64,000 nt of DNA from Streptomyces albospinus (GTDB lineage: Bacteria > Actinomycetota > Actinomycetes > Streptomycetales > Streptomycetaceae), in contig NZ_BMRP01000015.1 in the NCBI RefSeq assembly GCF_014648695.1, positions 123,918 to 187,917 on the forward strand, in the 5' to 3' direction. The notes beneath the pieces were generated by a model. That model was not told the DNA's origin and made no database searches. It saw only the letters and a list, made by a program, of their open reading frames with translations. Position 1 is the first letter of the stretch. The number at the start of each line of letters is the position of its first letter. A program made the position numbers and the translations under genes. Below, piece after piece: positions 7,220 to 14,832 of this stretch.

Positions 7220-8398
7220 ATGAACCGCCTGAGGAGGGTCACTTGGCGCCGCGTGGCCGCGGTCGCCCTGGTCTTCGTGTGCGTGGGCTACGCCCCCATC
7301 GCGATGACCGAACTCTGGCCGTATGCCCACCGGGGCGCCCCGGCGCTCGGCGAATGGCTCCTGGCCCGCGCGACCTCGCCCCGCTACGTCGCCGACGCCT
7401 TCGCGACCCGCATCGGCCCGTACGGGCGCAGCCTGATCGCGATGATCGTCCATTCGGTCCTCGGCGGTGCGCTGATGCTGCTCGGACCGGTCCAACTCCT
7501 CTCGGCAGCAAGGCGCCGCGTCCGCCTGCACCGCGCCGCAGGGGTGGTGTTCGCGCTGACCGTCTACGCCTCGATGGCGGGCGCCGCGATCTACCTCGTA
7601 CGCACCGCTCCCGGTGACGCCTTCAGCGGGCCGGCATTCTGGATCGTCCTCGCCACCATCCTGGTCGGCACCGTCATGAGCGTCACCTACGGCATCTTCG
7701 CCGCGGTCGCCAAATTCCCCGACCTGCACCAGCGGTGGATGCTGCTCTGCTACGGCTACCTGATGACCGCGCCACTGCTGCGACTTGAGTGGGGCGCCCT
7801 CCCGGCGATCCTCCCCGGCCTCTCCCTGGAGGACATCAACCGGGTCGCGATCATGCACCTCGGCTCCCTCGTCGCGTTCGGTGCGCTGCTCGGCTCCCGC
7901 GCCATGGACAGGCGGACGACGGTTCCGGGGGTGACCGGGACGTGGGTGCCGGTGCCGGTACTCGCCGCGGCGCATCTCGCCGGGGCTCTCGCCCTGGCCT
8001 GGATCACACGGTCCTTCCTGGGATGGGGAGTTGCCGGGCGGCGCCTGCTGCTCGCGTATCTGATCCCGTACGCCGTGACCTACGCGGTGATGGTCGTCCG
8101 CGCCCGGCGCGCGGGCCGGGCGGGCCGCGGCTGGGCGCGCGAGGAGTGGCGGCTGCATCTGGCCGCGCTGTGCCTGGCTCCCGTCCTCTCGGCCACCGCG
8201 GGTCTGCTGTTCGAACGCTACGCCGGACTCGACCGGCAGACGGCGCTGACCGCGGGAGTGGCCATCGGCTGCGGGATGCTGGCGTTCGCCGCGACAACGG
8301 TGGTCAGCCTGCGGGTGATGTACGGCCGCGAGGCGGACAGGCGGGAGCGGTCGGCCGCGGCGCGTCGTCCACGGCAGGAGCCGTCCCCGGTCGGCTAG
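7220..8398 (+). CDS. DUF2306-type multi-pass membrane protein
   Basis: A 392-residue integral membrane protein with about eight to ten hydrophobic segments. Recognisable parts are the first anchor (VAAVALVFVCVGYAPIAM), HSVLGGALMLLGPVQLL, RLHRAAGVVFALTVYASMAG and LHQRWMLLCYGYLMTAPLLR. The LHR..G and HQRWM patterns with conserved histidines are typical of DUF2306 proteins, whose role is unknown but which resemble heme- or quinone-linked membrane proteins. The ATG follows GAGGGAG. It is probably co-regulated with, or repressed by, the upstream PadR protein through the palindrome in the leader region. The C-terminal 30 residues are basic and disordered-looking. No enzymatic function should be assumed. 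Confidence 0.75.
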   Translation: MNRLRRVTWRRVAAVALVFVCVGYAPIAMTELWPYAHRGAPALGEWLLARATSPRYVADAFATRIGPYGRSLIAMIVHSVLGGALMLLGPVQLLSAARRRVRLHRAAGVVFALTVYASMAGAAIYLVRTAPGDAFSGPAFWIVLATILVGTVMSVTYGIFAAVAKFPDLHQRWMLLCYGYLMTAPLLRLEWGALPAILPGLSLEDINRVAIMHLGSLVAFGALLGSRAMDRRTTVPGVTGTWVPVPVLAAAHLAGALALAWITRSFLGWGVAGRRLLLAYLIPYAVTYAVMVVRARRAGRAGRGWAREEWRLHLAALCLAPVLSATAGLLFERYAGLDRQTALTAGVAIGCGMLAFAATTVVSLRVMYGREADRRERSAAARRPRQEPSPVG

Positions 8399-8512
8399 CG
8401 CCGGTCGTCGCATTCCCGTCGTCGCCCGAAGGGCGGCCCCGCGGCGCCTGGTGCGTACTCTCGGCGTGCCGTCCGGGAAGAGGTCCGCACCCTCGTCCTG
8501 CCGCCGGCCATC

Positions 8513-8713
8513 GTGCGCGTCGGCCCGCTGACCGCACGTCTCGGCAACGCCGGCGAACTCCGGGCGGTACAGGGCGGTTCACTCTTCCTCGCCCTCTTCG
8601 GCCTCGGCTGGATCGCCGTCCTCGGTCTGCCCGGCATCGCCCTCGCCATGACCGCCGTCCTCACCGTACGCGCCTCAGAAGTCCATGGAGGATCGGGCCG
8701 GGACCGTCCCTGA
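8513..8713 (+). CDS. Doubtful small membrane ORF or gene remnant
   Basis: A 66-residue open frame with one long or two short hydrophobic segments (SLFLALFGLGWIAVLGLPGI and ALAMTAVLTV). The same frame continues openly upstream (RRAVREEVRTLVLPPAIVRV) without a start or ribosome binding site, so it could be the 3' end of a decayed membrane protein gene. I do not recognise the family. The rest of the 567-bp gap between the DUF2306 gene and the exporter gene (8399-8512 and 8714-8965) shows no gene, strong hairpin or operator that I can support. Confidence 0.25.
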   Translation: MRVGPLTARLGNAGELRAVQGGSLFLALFGLGWIAVLGLPGIALAMTAVLTVRASEVHGGSGRDRP

Positions 8714-8965
8714 TCGGCATGGGGAGCGGGCCGCTGACGCGCTCGGCCAACGCGTCCGCGGTCCCCGCGGCGAGCGACCCCGGCAGCAGCGTCCGCGCCC
8801 CAGGGCAGCCGCGCTCCAGAGCAGCCCGAAGCCCCGCCGCCGGCGCCTGCCGATCGTCGGCAGACTCCCTGTCGGCGTGGTGGGGCCCCGGCCGTACGGG
8901 GAGGCCGGGTGTTCCGGCCGGAGCCGCCCCCGCGCCCCGCGTCGGACGTGCGGGCGGCTCCTCCG

Positions 8966-10159
8966 TCAGGCCACCGGTGGCAGCGGGGGTGCGTACACGG
9001 CGCTGTAGACGGACCAGACGACCGAGACCAGCGGCACCGCCACGATCGCCCCGAGCACCCCGGCCGTGACGCCCCCGCAGACGACCCCGAGGGCCACCAC
9101 GACCGGATGCAGACGCACCGCCCGGCTCATCACCAACGGGTGCAGCACATGGCCTTCGAGCTGTCCGATGACCACGATCAGCAGGACGACGAGCATCGCC
9201 ACGAGCGGGCCCCGCCCGGCGAGCGCCACGACCGCGGCCACCGCCAGCGCCACCGGCGAACCGACCAGCGGGATGAACGCGGCGAAGAACTCCAGCACCG
9301 CCAGGGGCAGGACGAGGGGCACCCGCAGGACGAAGAGCGCCAGACCCACGAGGACCGCGTTGGTCGCGGCGATGATCACGATGCCTCGGGTGTACCCGGT
9401 GAACGTCGTCCATGCGGTACGCCCCGCCGTCCGTACGGCGTGCCGCCGGTGTTCCGGCAGCCGGCCGCCGAACCACTGCCACATCCGCGTGCCCGAATGC
9501 AGAAAGAAGATCGAGCAGAACAGCGCCAGCGCCCCCACGGTCAGGACCTCGGCCAGCCGGCCCACCCCGCTCACCGCGGTGCTGATCAGGTTGGCGCGAT
9601 TGCTCGCCACGAATCGGGAGACCCACGACTGGAGGTGCGAGAGGGCTCCGGGCCGCAGATGGAAGGGCGGACCCTGGAGCCACCGCTCGATCCGCGACAG
9701 CCCGCCGGAGAAGACCTCGCGCAGCCCCGGCCACTCGTCGGCGACATTCGCCCCGATCAGACTCAGCACGCCGAAGACGAGCACGATGCTGAGCATCAGG
9801 CCGGTGGTGACCGCGGCCGAACGCGGCATCCAGCGGGTCAGCGCGTTGGTCAGCGGCTCCAGCAGGGCGGTCAGCACCAGCGCCAGAAAGACCGCCAGCG
9901 TCACCAGATGGAACCGCCCCAGCGTCATGAAGACGACATAGACGGCGGCACCGACGACGAGGAGGCGCCACGCGTACGCGGCGGCGACGCGCAGCGCCGA
10001 GGGGACGCCGGCGGCTGCCACGGGGCGGCGAACCGACCTGCCGCCCGGCGGGCGCGGTCCGCGTACGCCCCGGCTCCGCGCCCGGTCCCCGCGCGGGGAA
10101 CCGGTGCCGCCGCGTTCGCCGGGATGGGGTTCCCGCTGCCGGCGGGGTCGGTTCCGCAT
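8966..10159 (-). CDS. AI-2E family (PerM-type) membrane transporter
   Basis: A 397-residue permease of the AI-2E/PerM family. After a basic N-terminus of about 60 residues there are about eight hydrophobic segments, including LVTLAVFLALVLTALLEPLT and the C-terminal block LEFFAAFIPLVGSPVALA, GQLEGHVLHPLVMSRAVRLH and LGAIVAVPLVSVVWSVY. The GQ-(x)-EGHVLHPLVMSR-(x)-V..HP motif is the family signature. Characterised members export autoinducer-2 or exchange ions; which applies here is unknown. AGGAGGTG lies 11 bases before the chosen ATG; a GTG 12 bases upstream is an alternative but nearly abuts that ribosome binding site. It is divergent from the ATP-grasp gene with no operonic partner. Confidence 0.85.
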   Translation of the reverse strand: MRNRPRRQREPHPGERGGTGSPRGDRARSRGVRGPRPPGGRSVRRPVAAAGVPSALRVAAAYAWRLLVVGAAVYVVFMTLGRFHLVTLAVFLALVLTALLEPLTNALTRWMPRSAAVTTGLMLSIVLVFGVLSLIGANVADEWPGLREVFSGGLSRIERWLQGPPFHLRPGALSHLQSWVSRFVASNRANLISTAVSGVGRLAEVLTVGALALFCSIFFLHSGTRMWQWFGGRLPEHRRHAVRTAGRTAWTTFTGYTRGIVIIAATNAVLVGLALFVLRVPLVLPLAVLEFFAAFIPLVGSPVALAVAAVVALAGRGPLVAMLVVLLIVVIGQLEGHVLHPLVMSRAVRLHPVVVALGVVCGGVTAGVLGAIVAVPLVSVVWSVYSAVYAPPLPPVA

Positions 10160-10520
10160 CCGGGCCGCCACCTCCTCCCGCCCGCCCCGAAGGGACGCCG
10201 CCCCGGAGACAGGGCTCCCGCCTCTGCGCCTACCCCAGGTCTGATATCACCGCGGACGGGTCACCGAACGCGAGCCGGCACGTATTCGCCCGAAGGCACC
10301 CCGGTTCGCCCGAAGGCGGCCCCGGGCCGGAGTCCACATGAAGCGACCTCGTCCTCGGATCGTGTCCTGGCCGGTGCCCCCGGACGCCGTCTCCCCGAGC
10401 CGGCCCGGGTACCGCGCGGTACGGAGGGAACGCCGCAGGGCCCCCGGGTAGGGTGCGGCCCTGAGGGGAACTCACATACCGGTCCCCGATCCCCGGTGCC
10501 GTATGGGATAAGGCGGATTC
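10160..10520. other. Divergent intergenic region, no gene seen
   Basis: This 361-bp region separates the AI-2E exporter gene and the ATP-grasp gene. It contains only fragmentary open frames without ribosome binding sites. A good ribosome binding site (AAGGCGGA) sits just before the ATP-grasp ATG. I see no convincing palindrome or consensus promoter. Confidence 0.4.
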
Positions 10521-11501
10521 ATGGCTCAGTCAACGATGCTGCCCTCGCTCGACGTCTGGCTACTGGTACGCGAACATCCGTGCGGGCCGATCGGCACCAC
10601 GAAGACCCTGGCGGACGCGCTGACGGAGACGTACGGCTCCCGGTTCGCGGTCTGGCACACCGACGAGCTGCTCCTCGGCGTCCAGGACGGGCGGCTGTTC
10701 CTGCGCACCCTGGCCGGGGTGGAGGTGCCCGCACCCAAGGTCGTCTGCGTACGCCAGACGCCCGGCTCGATGCACCACGACCGGGAGGTGACCCTCCTGC
10801 GGCACCTGGAACGCATGGGAGCCACCCTCATCAACCCACTCGAAGCGCACCTCACCTGCCGGAACAAGATCTGGCAACTGCAAGAGCTGGCCCTGGCCGG
10901 CCTGCCGGTGCCCGACTCCCTCTCGTACGCCACCAGCCCCCTGGACGGCGTCGTGCGAAGCCCCGGTCTCGAAGCGCCCTGCGTGGTCAAGTCCGTCAAC
11001 GGCCACGGCGGCAAGCAGGTGTTCCTCGCGCCCGACCTCGCCCTGCTGCGCGGCGTGGCGGGCAGCCTCGCCGACGACGTGCCCTTCGCCCTCCAGCAGT
11101 ACGTGGCCCCCTCGCACGGGCGCGACCTGCGGGTGGTCGTCGTCGAAGGTGAACCCGTCGGCGCCGAGCTGCGCACCGCCCGCGACGGCGCGCTCGCCTC
11201 GAACCTCGCCCGCGGCGGCTCCGCCACCCTCTGCCAGGGCCGCTACCCGGAGGCCGAAGCCCTGGCCGTCCGGGCCGCGCAATCCCTGGGCCTCACCATC
11301 GCCGGCGTGGACCTGCTCTTCTCCGCCACCGGCGAGCACACCGTCTGCGAGGTCAACGCGGTCCCCGGCTGGCGTCCCGGCATGACAGCGGTGATCCCGG
11401 CCATCGTCGCCTGCATCGATGGCCACCTCGACGCCTACCGCCTCACCAACAGCGTCAAGTCACCCGCACCGCAACGGAGTTCACCCACCATGCGGGCCTG
11501 A
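10521..11501 (+). CDS. RimK-like ATP-grasp ligase, orphan
   Basis: A 326-residue ATP-grasp enzyme, the superfamily that couples ATP cleavage to carboxylate-amine or carboxylate-thiol ligation through an acyl-phosphate. Features in order: N-terminal pre-ATP-grasp Rossmann-like domain (about 1-110), central ATP-binding segment APCVVKSVNGHGGKQVF (about 154-170) with the phosphate-binding glycine loop, RDLRVVVVEGEPVGAELRT, and the metal-binding end GVDLLFSATGEHTVCEVNAVPGW with the Glu-Val-Asn motif. This is the RimK/LysX layout. No carrier protein or precursor peptide gene is adjacent, so the substrate is unknown: it could be an amino-acid or peptide ligase acting on a protein tail or a small metabolite. 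The ATG has AAGGCGGA upstream. Confidence 0.8.
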   Translation: MAQSTMLPSLDVWLLVREHPCGPIGTTKTLADALTETYGSRFAVWHTDELLLGVQDGRLFLRTLAGVEVPAPKVVCVRQTPGSMHHDREVTLLRHLERMGATLINPLEAHLTCRNKIWQLQELALAGLPVPDSLSYATSPLDGVVRSPGLEAPCVVKSVNGHGGKQVFLAPDLALLRGVAGSLADDVPFALQQYVAPSHGRDLRVVVVEGEPVGAELRTARDGALASNLARGGSATLCQGRYPEAEALAVRAAQSLGLTIAGVDLLFSATGEHTVCEVNAVPGWRPGMTAVIPAIVACIDGHLDAYRLTNSVKSPAPQRSSPTMRA

Positions 11502-11772
11502 CGGGGACCGCCGGCGCGAGGGGGCCCGGCGCAGGCCGAGGCGCCCCGGGACGAGCCGGGCCGACGGCCGGCCCCACCACGCCGCCCTCCACCCAGCACC
11601 CTCACCGCCCGCGCCACCTGTCACCCCACCCGTCACCCCACCGCAGGAACTTCCCGGAAACGAAGCGGTCGTGCGCGGGGATGCGACGGCGGCTTGTTTA
11701 GCATCACCGACGTCTCCCGGGAATGGGTCCGGGCGCCTTGCCACCAGCGGAATGTGTGAGTCAGGAGGCCGT

Positions 11773-12120
11773 ATGGGTGCGGAAGCAGGCTGGGGCTGGG
11801 CGCGGGCCGTTCAGCCGGCCGGTGGAACGGGGCAGCACGCCGGTCCTCACGAGACGTTCACCCACCCGCTCAAGGCCCGGGTCGTCGACAGGCAGCAGCA
11901 CGCCCCCGTGGCCGACGTCCCGGTGACGTTCTGCTGGGATTCCATGAGCCAGCAGGCCCTCTTCGAAGGCGGCGAAGCCACCGCGCAGGCCCGCACCGAC
12001 GCCCAGGGCTACGCGGAGAGCCCCCGGCTCGTGGCAGGCGACGCCGCCGGCACCGCCGGCTTCACCGTCACCACCGAGGGCGCGGCCCCGGAGCGCTTCG
12101 AGGTCACGGTCGACGACTAG
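11773..12120 (+). CDS. Small single-domain Ig-like (Big_1-type) protein
   Basis: A 115-residue protein that is essentially one bacterial Ig-like domain: LKARVVDRQQHAPVADVPVTF, then ATAQARTDAQGYAESPRL and AGTAGFTVTTEGAAPERFEV. The 'TDAQGYA' turn and the 'PVADVPVTF' strand are the hallmarks of Big_1 invasin/intimin-type repeats. There is no signal peptide or membrane segment, so a cytosolic role or a role as a bound accessory is likely. The ATG has a good ribosome binding site (TCAGGAGG). A strong hairpin terminator lies about 95 bases after the stop. It is 275 bp upstream of the WXG100-like gene of the toxin locus in the same orientation, but the terminator argues for separate transcription. 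Confidence 0.7.
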   Translation: MGAEAGWGWARAVQPAGGTGQHAGPHETFTHPLKARVVDRQQHAPVADVPVTFCWDSMSQQALFEGGEATAQARTDAQGYAESPRLVAGDAAGTAGFTVTTEGAAPERFEVTVDD

Positions 12121-12213
12121 GCCCGCCCGACGGGCCGGGGCCGGGCGGGGCCGCACAACCGTCGCGCATTGCTCTCCGGCCGCGCACCGGCAATCGGTAG
12201 CGGGTAAGGGGAC

Positions 12214-12244
12214 GGGCCCTGGCGCCGGCAAGGCGCCAGGGCCC
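12214..12244 (+). terminator. Strong 13-bp hairpin terminator
   Basis: GGGCCCTGGCGCC pairs perfectly with GGCGCCAGGGCCC around the loop GGCAA. It separates the Ig-like gene from the toxin locus downstream. Confidence 0.75.
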
Positions 12245-12319
12245 TCGTCACTCCGTCCCGCCCCTTCACCGTGTACAGAACCTCCCGGAATGTGGCCGGG
12301 GAGCCGCTTGTTCGTGAAT

Positions 12320-12339
12320 CTCAGTAATAGTTAGCTGAG
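12320..12339. promoter_or_regulatory. Imperfect inverted repeat in an AT-rich patch before the toxin locus
   Basis: CTCAGTAA and TTAGCTGAG form an inverted repeat with a one-base bulge around TAG. The AT-rich stretch (about 12310-12340) is conspicuous against its surroundings and lies about 55-75 bp before the GTG of the WXG100-like gene, where a promoter or operator would be expected. No -35/-10 pair is convincing. Confidence 0.35.
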
Positions 12340-12393
12340 TTGAGGTGCCGTCACAGGCGCCGTGCGAAGCGTGCGTACGTACTCGGGAGAAGT

Positions 12394-13122
12394 GTGGCGA
12401 TCGAACTGCCCGACGGGCTGGTCTGGGTGATGGACCTGCTCGGGCTGAACTGGCCCCAGGTAAACGAGGACAGAGTCCGCGAGTTCGCCGGTCACGTGAA
12501 GGAGTTCGCGTCCAACCTGGAGAAGTCCCACGCGTCGGCGAGCGACACCCTCAAGCAGATGGGTGAGCACTACCAGGCAGCCTCGTACGAGCAACTCGCC
12601 GAGAAGTGGTCGAAGATGTCTTCCAGCCACATGACGGAGCTCGTGGAAGTGTGCAACACGGCCGCTTCGGTACTGGAGGTCGCAGCGGTCGCGATCGTAG
12701 GCGCCAAAGTGGCGGTGATCGCCGAACTCGTCGTCATGGCTGCCGAGTTCATCGCTGATCAGGCCGCCGCGGTCTTCACTCTGGGACTGGCCGAGGCGGC
12801 GGAGGTCGCCCTGATCGCGGCGACGAAGAAGATCGTCGATGTGATCCTGAAGGAAGTGGAACAGCAGATCGTCGGCGAACTCGTCCAGCAGGCGACCCAG
12901 CCGCTCCAGCAGGCCGTCGAACGGGCGGTGAGCGGCTTGGTGTTCCAGGGGGCGGAAAAGGCCCTGGGGGTCGCGTCCGGAGGCGGCGATGCCGGGTCGG
13001 GCTACACGATCCATCCCGATGAACTCCTCCAACACGCCGCGAAGTTCCGCAGCCACGCCGAGGACGTCGCCGGCCACGCCGCGAAGTTCGCCTCGGCCAC
13101 GGAAGGGATGTCCTTCAGTTGA
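12394..13122 (+). CDS. WXG100/ESX-like protein of a type VII-type toxin locus
   Basis: A 242-residue, almost entirely helical protein. The first about 80 residues have the ESX-like hairpin pattern (NEDRVREFAGHVKEFASNLE, then AEKWSKMSSSHM with Trp at the turn), a long hydrophobic helical region follows (about 90-180, rich in A, V, E), and the last about 40 residues repeat a WXG100-like helix (HPDELLQHAAKFRSHAEDVA). Such proteins in actinomycetes are thought to be secreted by, or to guide partners to, a type VII (ESX/T7SS) system. The start is GTG with GGGAGA upstream. The downstream toxin gene overlaps its stop codon (TTGA), so the two are translated together. No EccC or other T7SS machinery gene is in the window. 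Confidence 0.7.
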   Translation: MAIELPDGLVWVMDLLGLNWPQVNEDRVREFAGHVKEFASNLEKSHASASDTLKQMGEHYQAASYEQLAEKWSKMSSSHMTELVEVCNTAASVLEVAAVAIVGAKVAVIAELVVMAAEFIADQAAAVFTLGLAEAAEVALIAATKKIVDVILKEVEQQIVGELVQQATQPLQQAVERAVSGLVFQGAEKALGVASGGGDAGSGYTIHPDELLQHAAKFRSHAEDVAGHAAKFASATEGMSFS

Positions 13123-13931
13123 AGCACCCCATAGCCAAGGCGCTGGAGGACACGGCCGGCACCATAGCCAAGGCCGTGTCCAAGGACACGGCCCATGCCG
13201 TCGGCGGCCTCTACGGCAAGACGGCCCATGGCGCCGAGCAGGTGGCGAAGAACGTCTCCGAGACGGAGGCCAAGCACAGCAAGCAATTCTCCTCAATGGC
13301 CAAATCCGGAGAGAACTCCGGCGGCGGTCCCAAACGCCGCGCCAGCCGCTCGTCGTCCGGATCCGACACGGGCAGTCCCCCGCCGAAACGGCCACGGAAG
13401 GGCAGCAAGTACCCCTTACCGGCGAAAGCCGACCGCAACCCCAAGCAGGACGCCACGAAGGTCGATCCACGGACGCACGACCTGGCGCAGAAGGTGAACA
13501 ACAAGCGCAAGGACAATGGCGACCGCTCCCAGAGGAACTACGCGGCCTTCGAGTGGGAGGACGAGCACGGGCGGAAGGACACGGCGGTCGGGCACAGCGA
13601 CGGAACGCATTCGGAGCGCATCGTCGGCGTTCCCGTGCTCGACCAGCAAAAACGCCTCGCCGCGGAGCGGGAGAAGGCAATAGCGGAGGGGCACGACCCC
13701 GGCCCCGAGCGGAAGATCAAGGTCACCCGAATCTATTCGGAACGTGATTTCTGCAACCAGCGAACCCCCAACTGCAACGACTGGACACGGCATTACTTCC
13801 CGGATGCCGAGCGGAGCTACGCTTTTGAATATGATCACCACACGCCGGGGTCGAAGAAACAGGGCAATCGTGATCTGGAAGACCACGTCCGATGGGTCTT
13901 CGGCGACAAACCGATCAAGCGGCGGAGCTGA
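13119..13931 (+). CDS. Polymorphic toxin with nucleic-acid deaminase domain
   Basis: A 270-residue protein: amphipathic N-terminus (about 1-60), a Lys/Arg/Ser/Pro-rich linker (about 65-130) and a C-terminal deaminase-like domain (about 140-240). The zinc-site motifs are visible: H164-S-E166 (in THSERIV) and IYSERDFC with C212-x6-C219, followed by W222 and SYAFEY. This His-x-Glu plus Cys pair is the signature of cytidine/adenosine deaminase-fold toxins; the x6 spacing resembles the XOO_2897-like group. The predicted action is base deamination of nucleic acid in a target cell, or of free nucleotides. The start is TTG overlapping the upstream TGA, implying coupling to the WXG100-like gene. Codon 100 is TTA (13416-13418), so translation may depend on the bldA tRNA. 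The next gene is a SUKH-type immunity candidate. Confidence 0.75.
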   Translation: MKHPIAKALEDTAGTIAKAVSKDTAHAVGGLYGKTAHGAEQVAKNVSETEAKHSKQFSSMAKSGENSGGGPKRRASRSSSGSDTGSPPPKRPRKGSKYPLPAKADRNPKQDATKVDPRTHDLAQKVNNKRKDNGDRSQRNYAAFEWEDEHGRKDTAVGHSDGTHSERIVGVPVLDQQKRLAAEREKAIAEGHDPGPERKIKVTRIYSERDFCNQRTPNCNDWTRHYFPDAERSYAFEYDHHTPGSKKQGNRDLEDHVRWVFGDKPIKRRS

Positions 13932-13956
13932 TGTACGGACGCAGAGGAGCGCCTGA

Positions 13957-14832
13957 ATGACCACGCCCGCTTCCGGACGCCGCGGGGGGTCGCCGACACG
14001 CCGCTGGGATTCCGCACGACTCGAAGACCTCGCTGTGCCGCCGCCCCTTCGGGAACTGCTCGCCGTATCGGGACTGCCGGAGACCGTCGGCCCGTACTTC
14101 CGCGCTGCCCCCGAGCCTCTGCCCCTCACCCGGTACGCGACCGAGGCGGGGCTTCCCCAGCCGCTCGGAGAGCTGCGCGAGCTCTGCTACCTGGGCGACG
14201 ACAGCGGTACGCAGATCTGCTGTGCACCGGAAGGCGAAGTCGTCTCGGCGTCGTGCGCGGGTACGTATCCGACGCGACTGGTGAACACCACGGCACGCGC
14301 CTGGCTGGCAGCACTGGCCGAACTCGGCCTGCTCCTTGAGGATTTGGCGTCCGACCCGGTCGGCCGGGCCGCGATGGCCGCGGTCGCGGCGTTCCGGGAA
14401 CGCCTCACCGCTCTCGACCCGGAGGCGATGGCAGACGAGGAGCACTGGTGGCCGCTGGTCACCGACGACCTCCGCCTCACCGCCTCCGTGGACTCCTCGG
14501 GAATCTGCGAGTTCCGTACGGCCACGGGGGCGACGCGGACGGTCTCCGGCTACACCGTCCCCGGGCAGGGGCATGCGCTCCGGCGCCTGGGCGGCGAACT
14601 GCTGGAGCGCGGCATCGCAGCGCAGCAGATCACCCGGGCCCACGCCGATCTCGAACCCTGCGCGCTGCCCGGCTGCTACTGCGCCGCGTGGCTGGCCACC
14701 GCCTTTCCCGCAGCCGAGGTCACCTACAGCTTCGGCTACGGCCCCGGTGCCGAAGACCGCGAGGCGGGAATCGAGGAACTGGTGGCCTTCATCGAGGAGG
14801 CGGATGAGGGCGAGGAGGGGGCGGAAGAGTGA
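13957..14832 (+). CDS. SUKH-4-like immunity protein with C-terminal pseudo-deaminase domain
   Basis: A 291-residue protein with two parts. Residues about 28-155 match the SUKH-4 pattern (LLAVSGLPETVGPYF, ELRELCYLGDDSGTQICC, then LVNTTARAWLAAL); SUKH proteins are immunity factors of polymorphic toxin systems. Residues about 165-280 resemble a deaminase domain: the block from ITR (225) to YGPG (264) aligns without gaps to the toxin encoded upstream, sharing TR-x7-C-x6-C-x2-W-x4-FP-x-AE-x2-Y-x-F-x-Y. Where the toxin has His-Ser-Glu, this protein has H206-A-L, so the catalytic Glu is absent and the domain is probably inactive. The gene follows the toxin by 25 bases with its own GAGGAGC site and overlaps the ATPase gene by four bases. 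Confidence 0.75.
   Translation: MTTPASGRRGGSPTRRWDSARLEDLAVPPPLRELLAVSGLPETVGPYFRAAPEPLPLTRYATEAGLPQPLGELRELCYLGDDSGTQICCAPEGEVVSASCAGTYPTRLVNTTARAWLAALAELGLLLEDLASDPVGRAAMAAVAAFRERLTALDPEAMADEEHWWPLVTDDLRLTASVDSSGICEFRTATGATRTVSGYTVPGQGHALRRLGGELLERGIAAQQITRAHADLEPCALPGCYCAAWLATAFPAAEVTYSFGYGPGAEDREAGIEELVAFIEEADEGEEGAEE

Noticed and set aside
10230..10475. Minus-strand 81-codon frame in the AI-2E/ATP-grasp gap
   Set aside because: Pro/Arg-rich, no start context and no motif; treated as non-coding.
13789..13797. TTA trinucleotides other than the four reported (for example in CAT-TAC near the toxin end)
   Set aside because: Out of frame; they do not encode Leu and have no bldA relevance.
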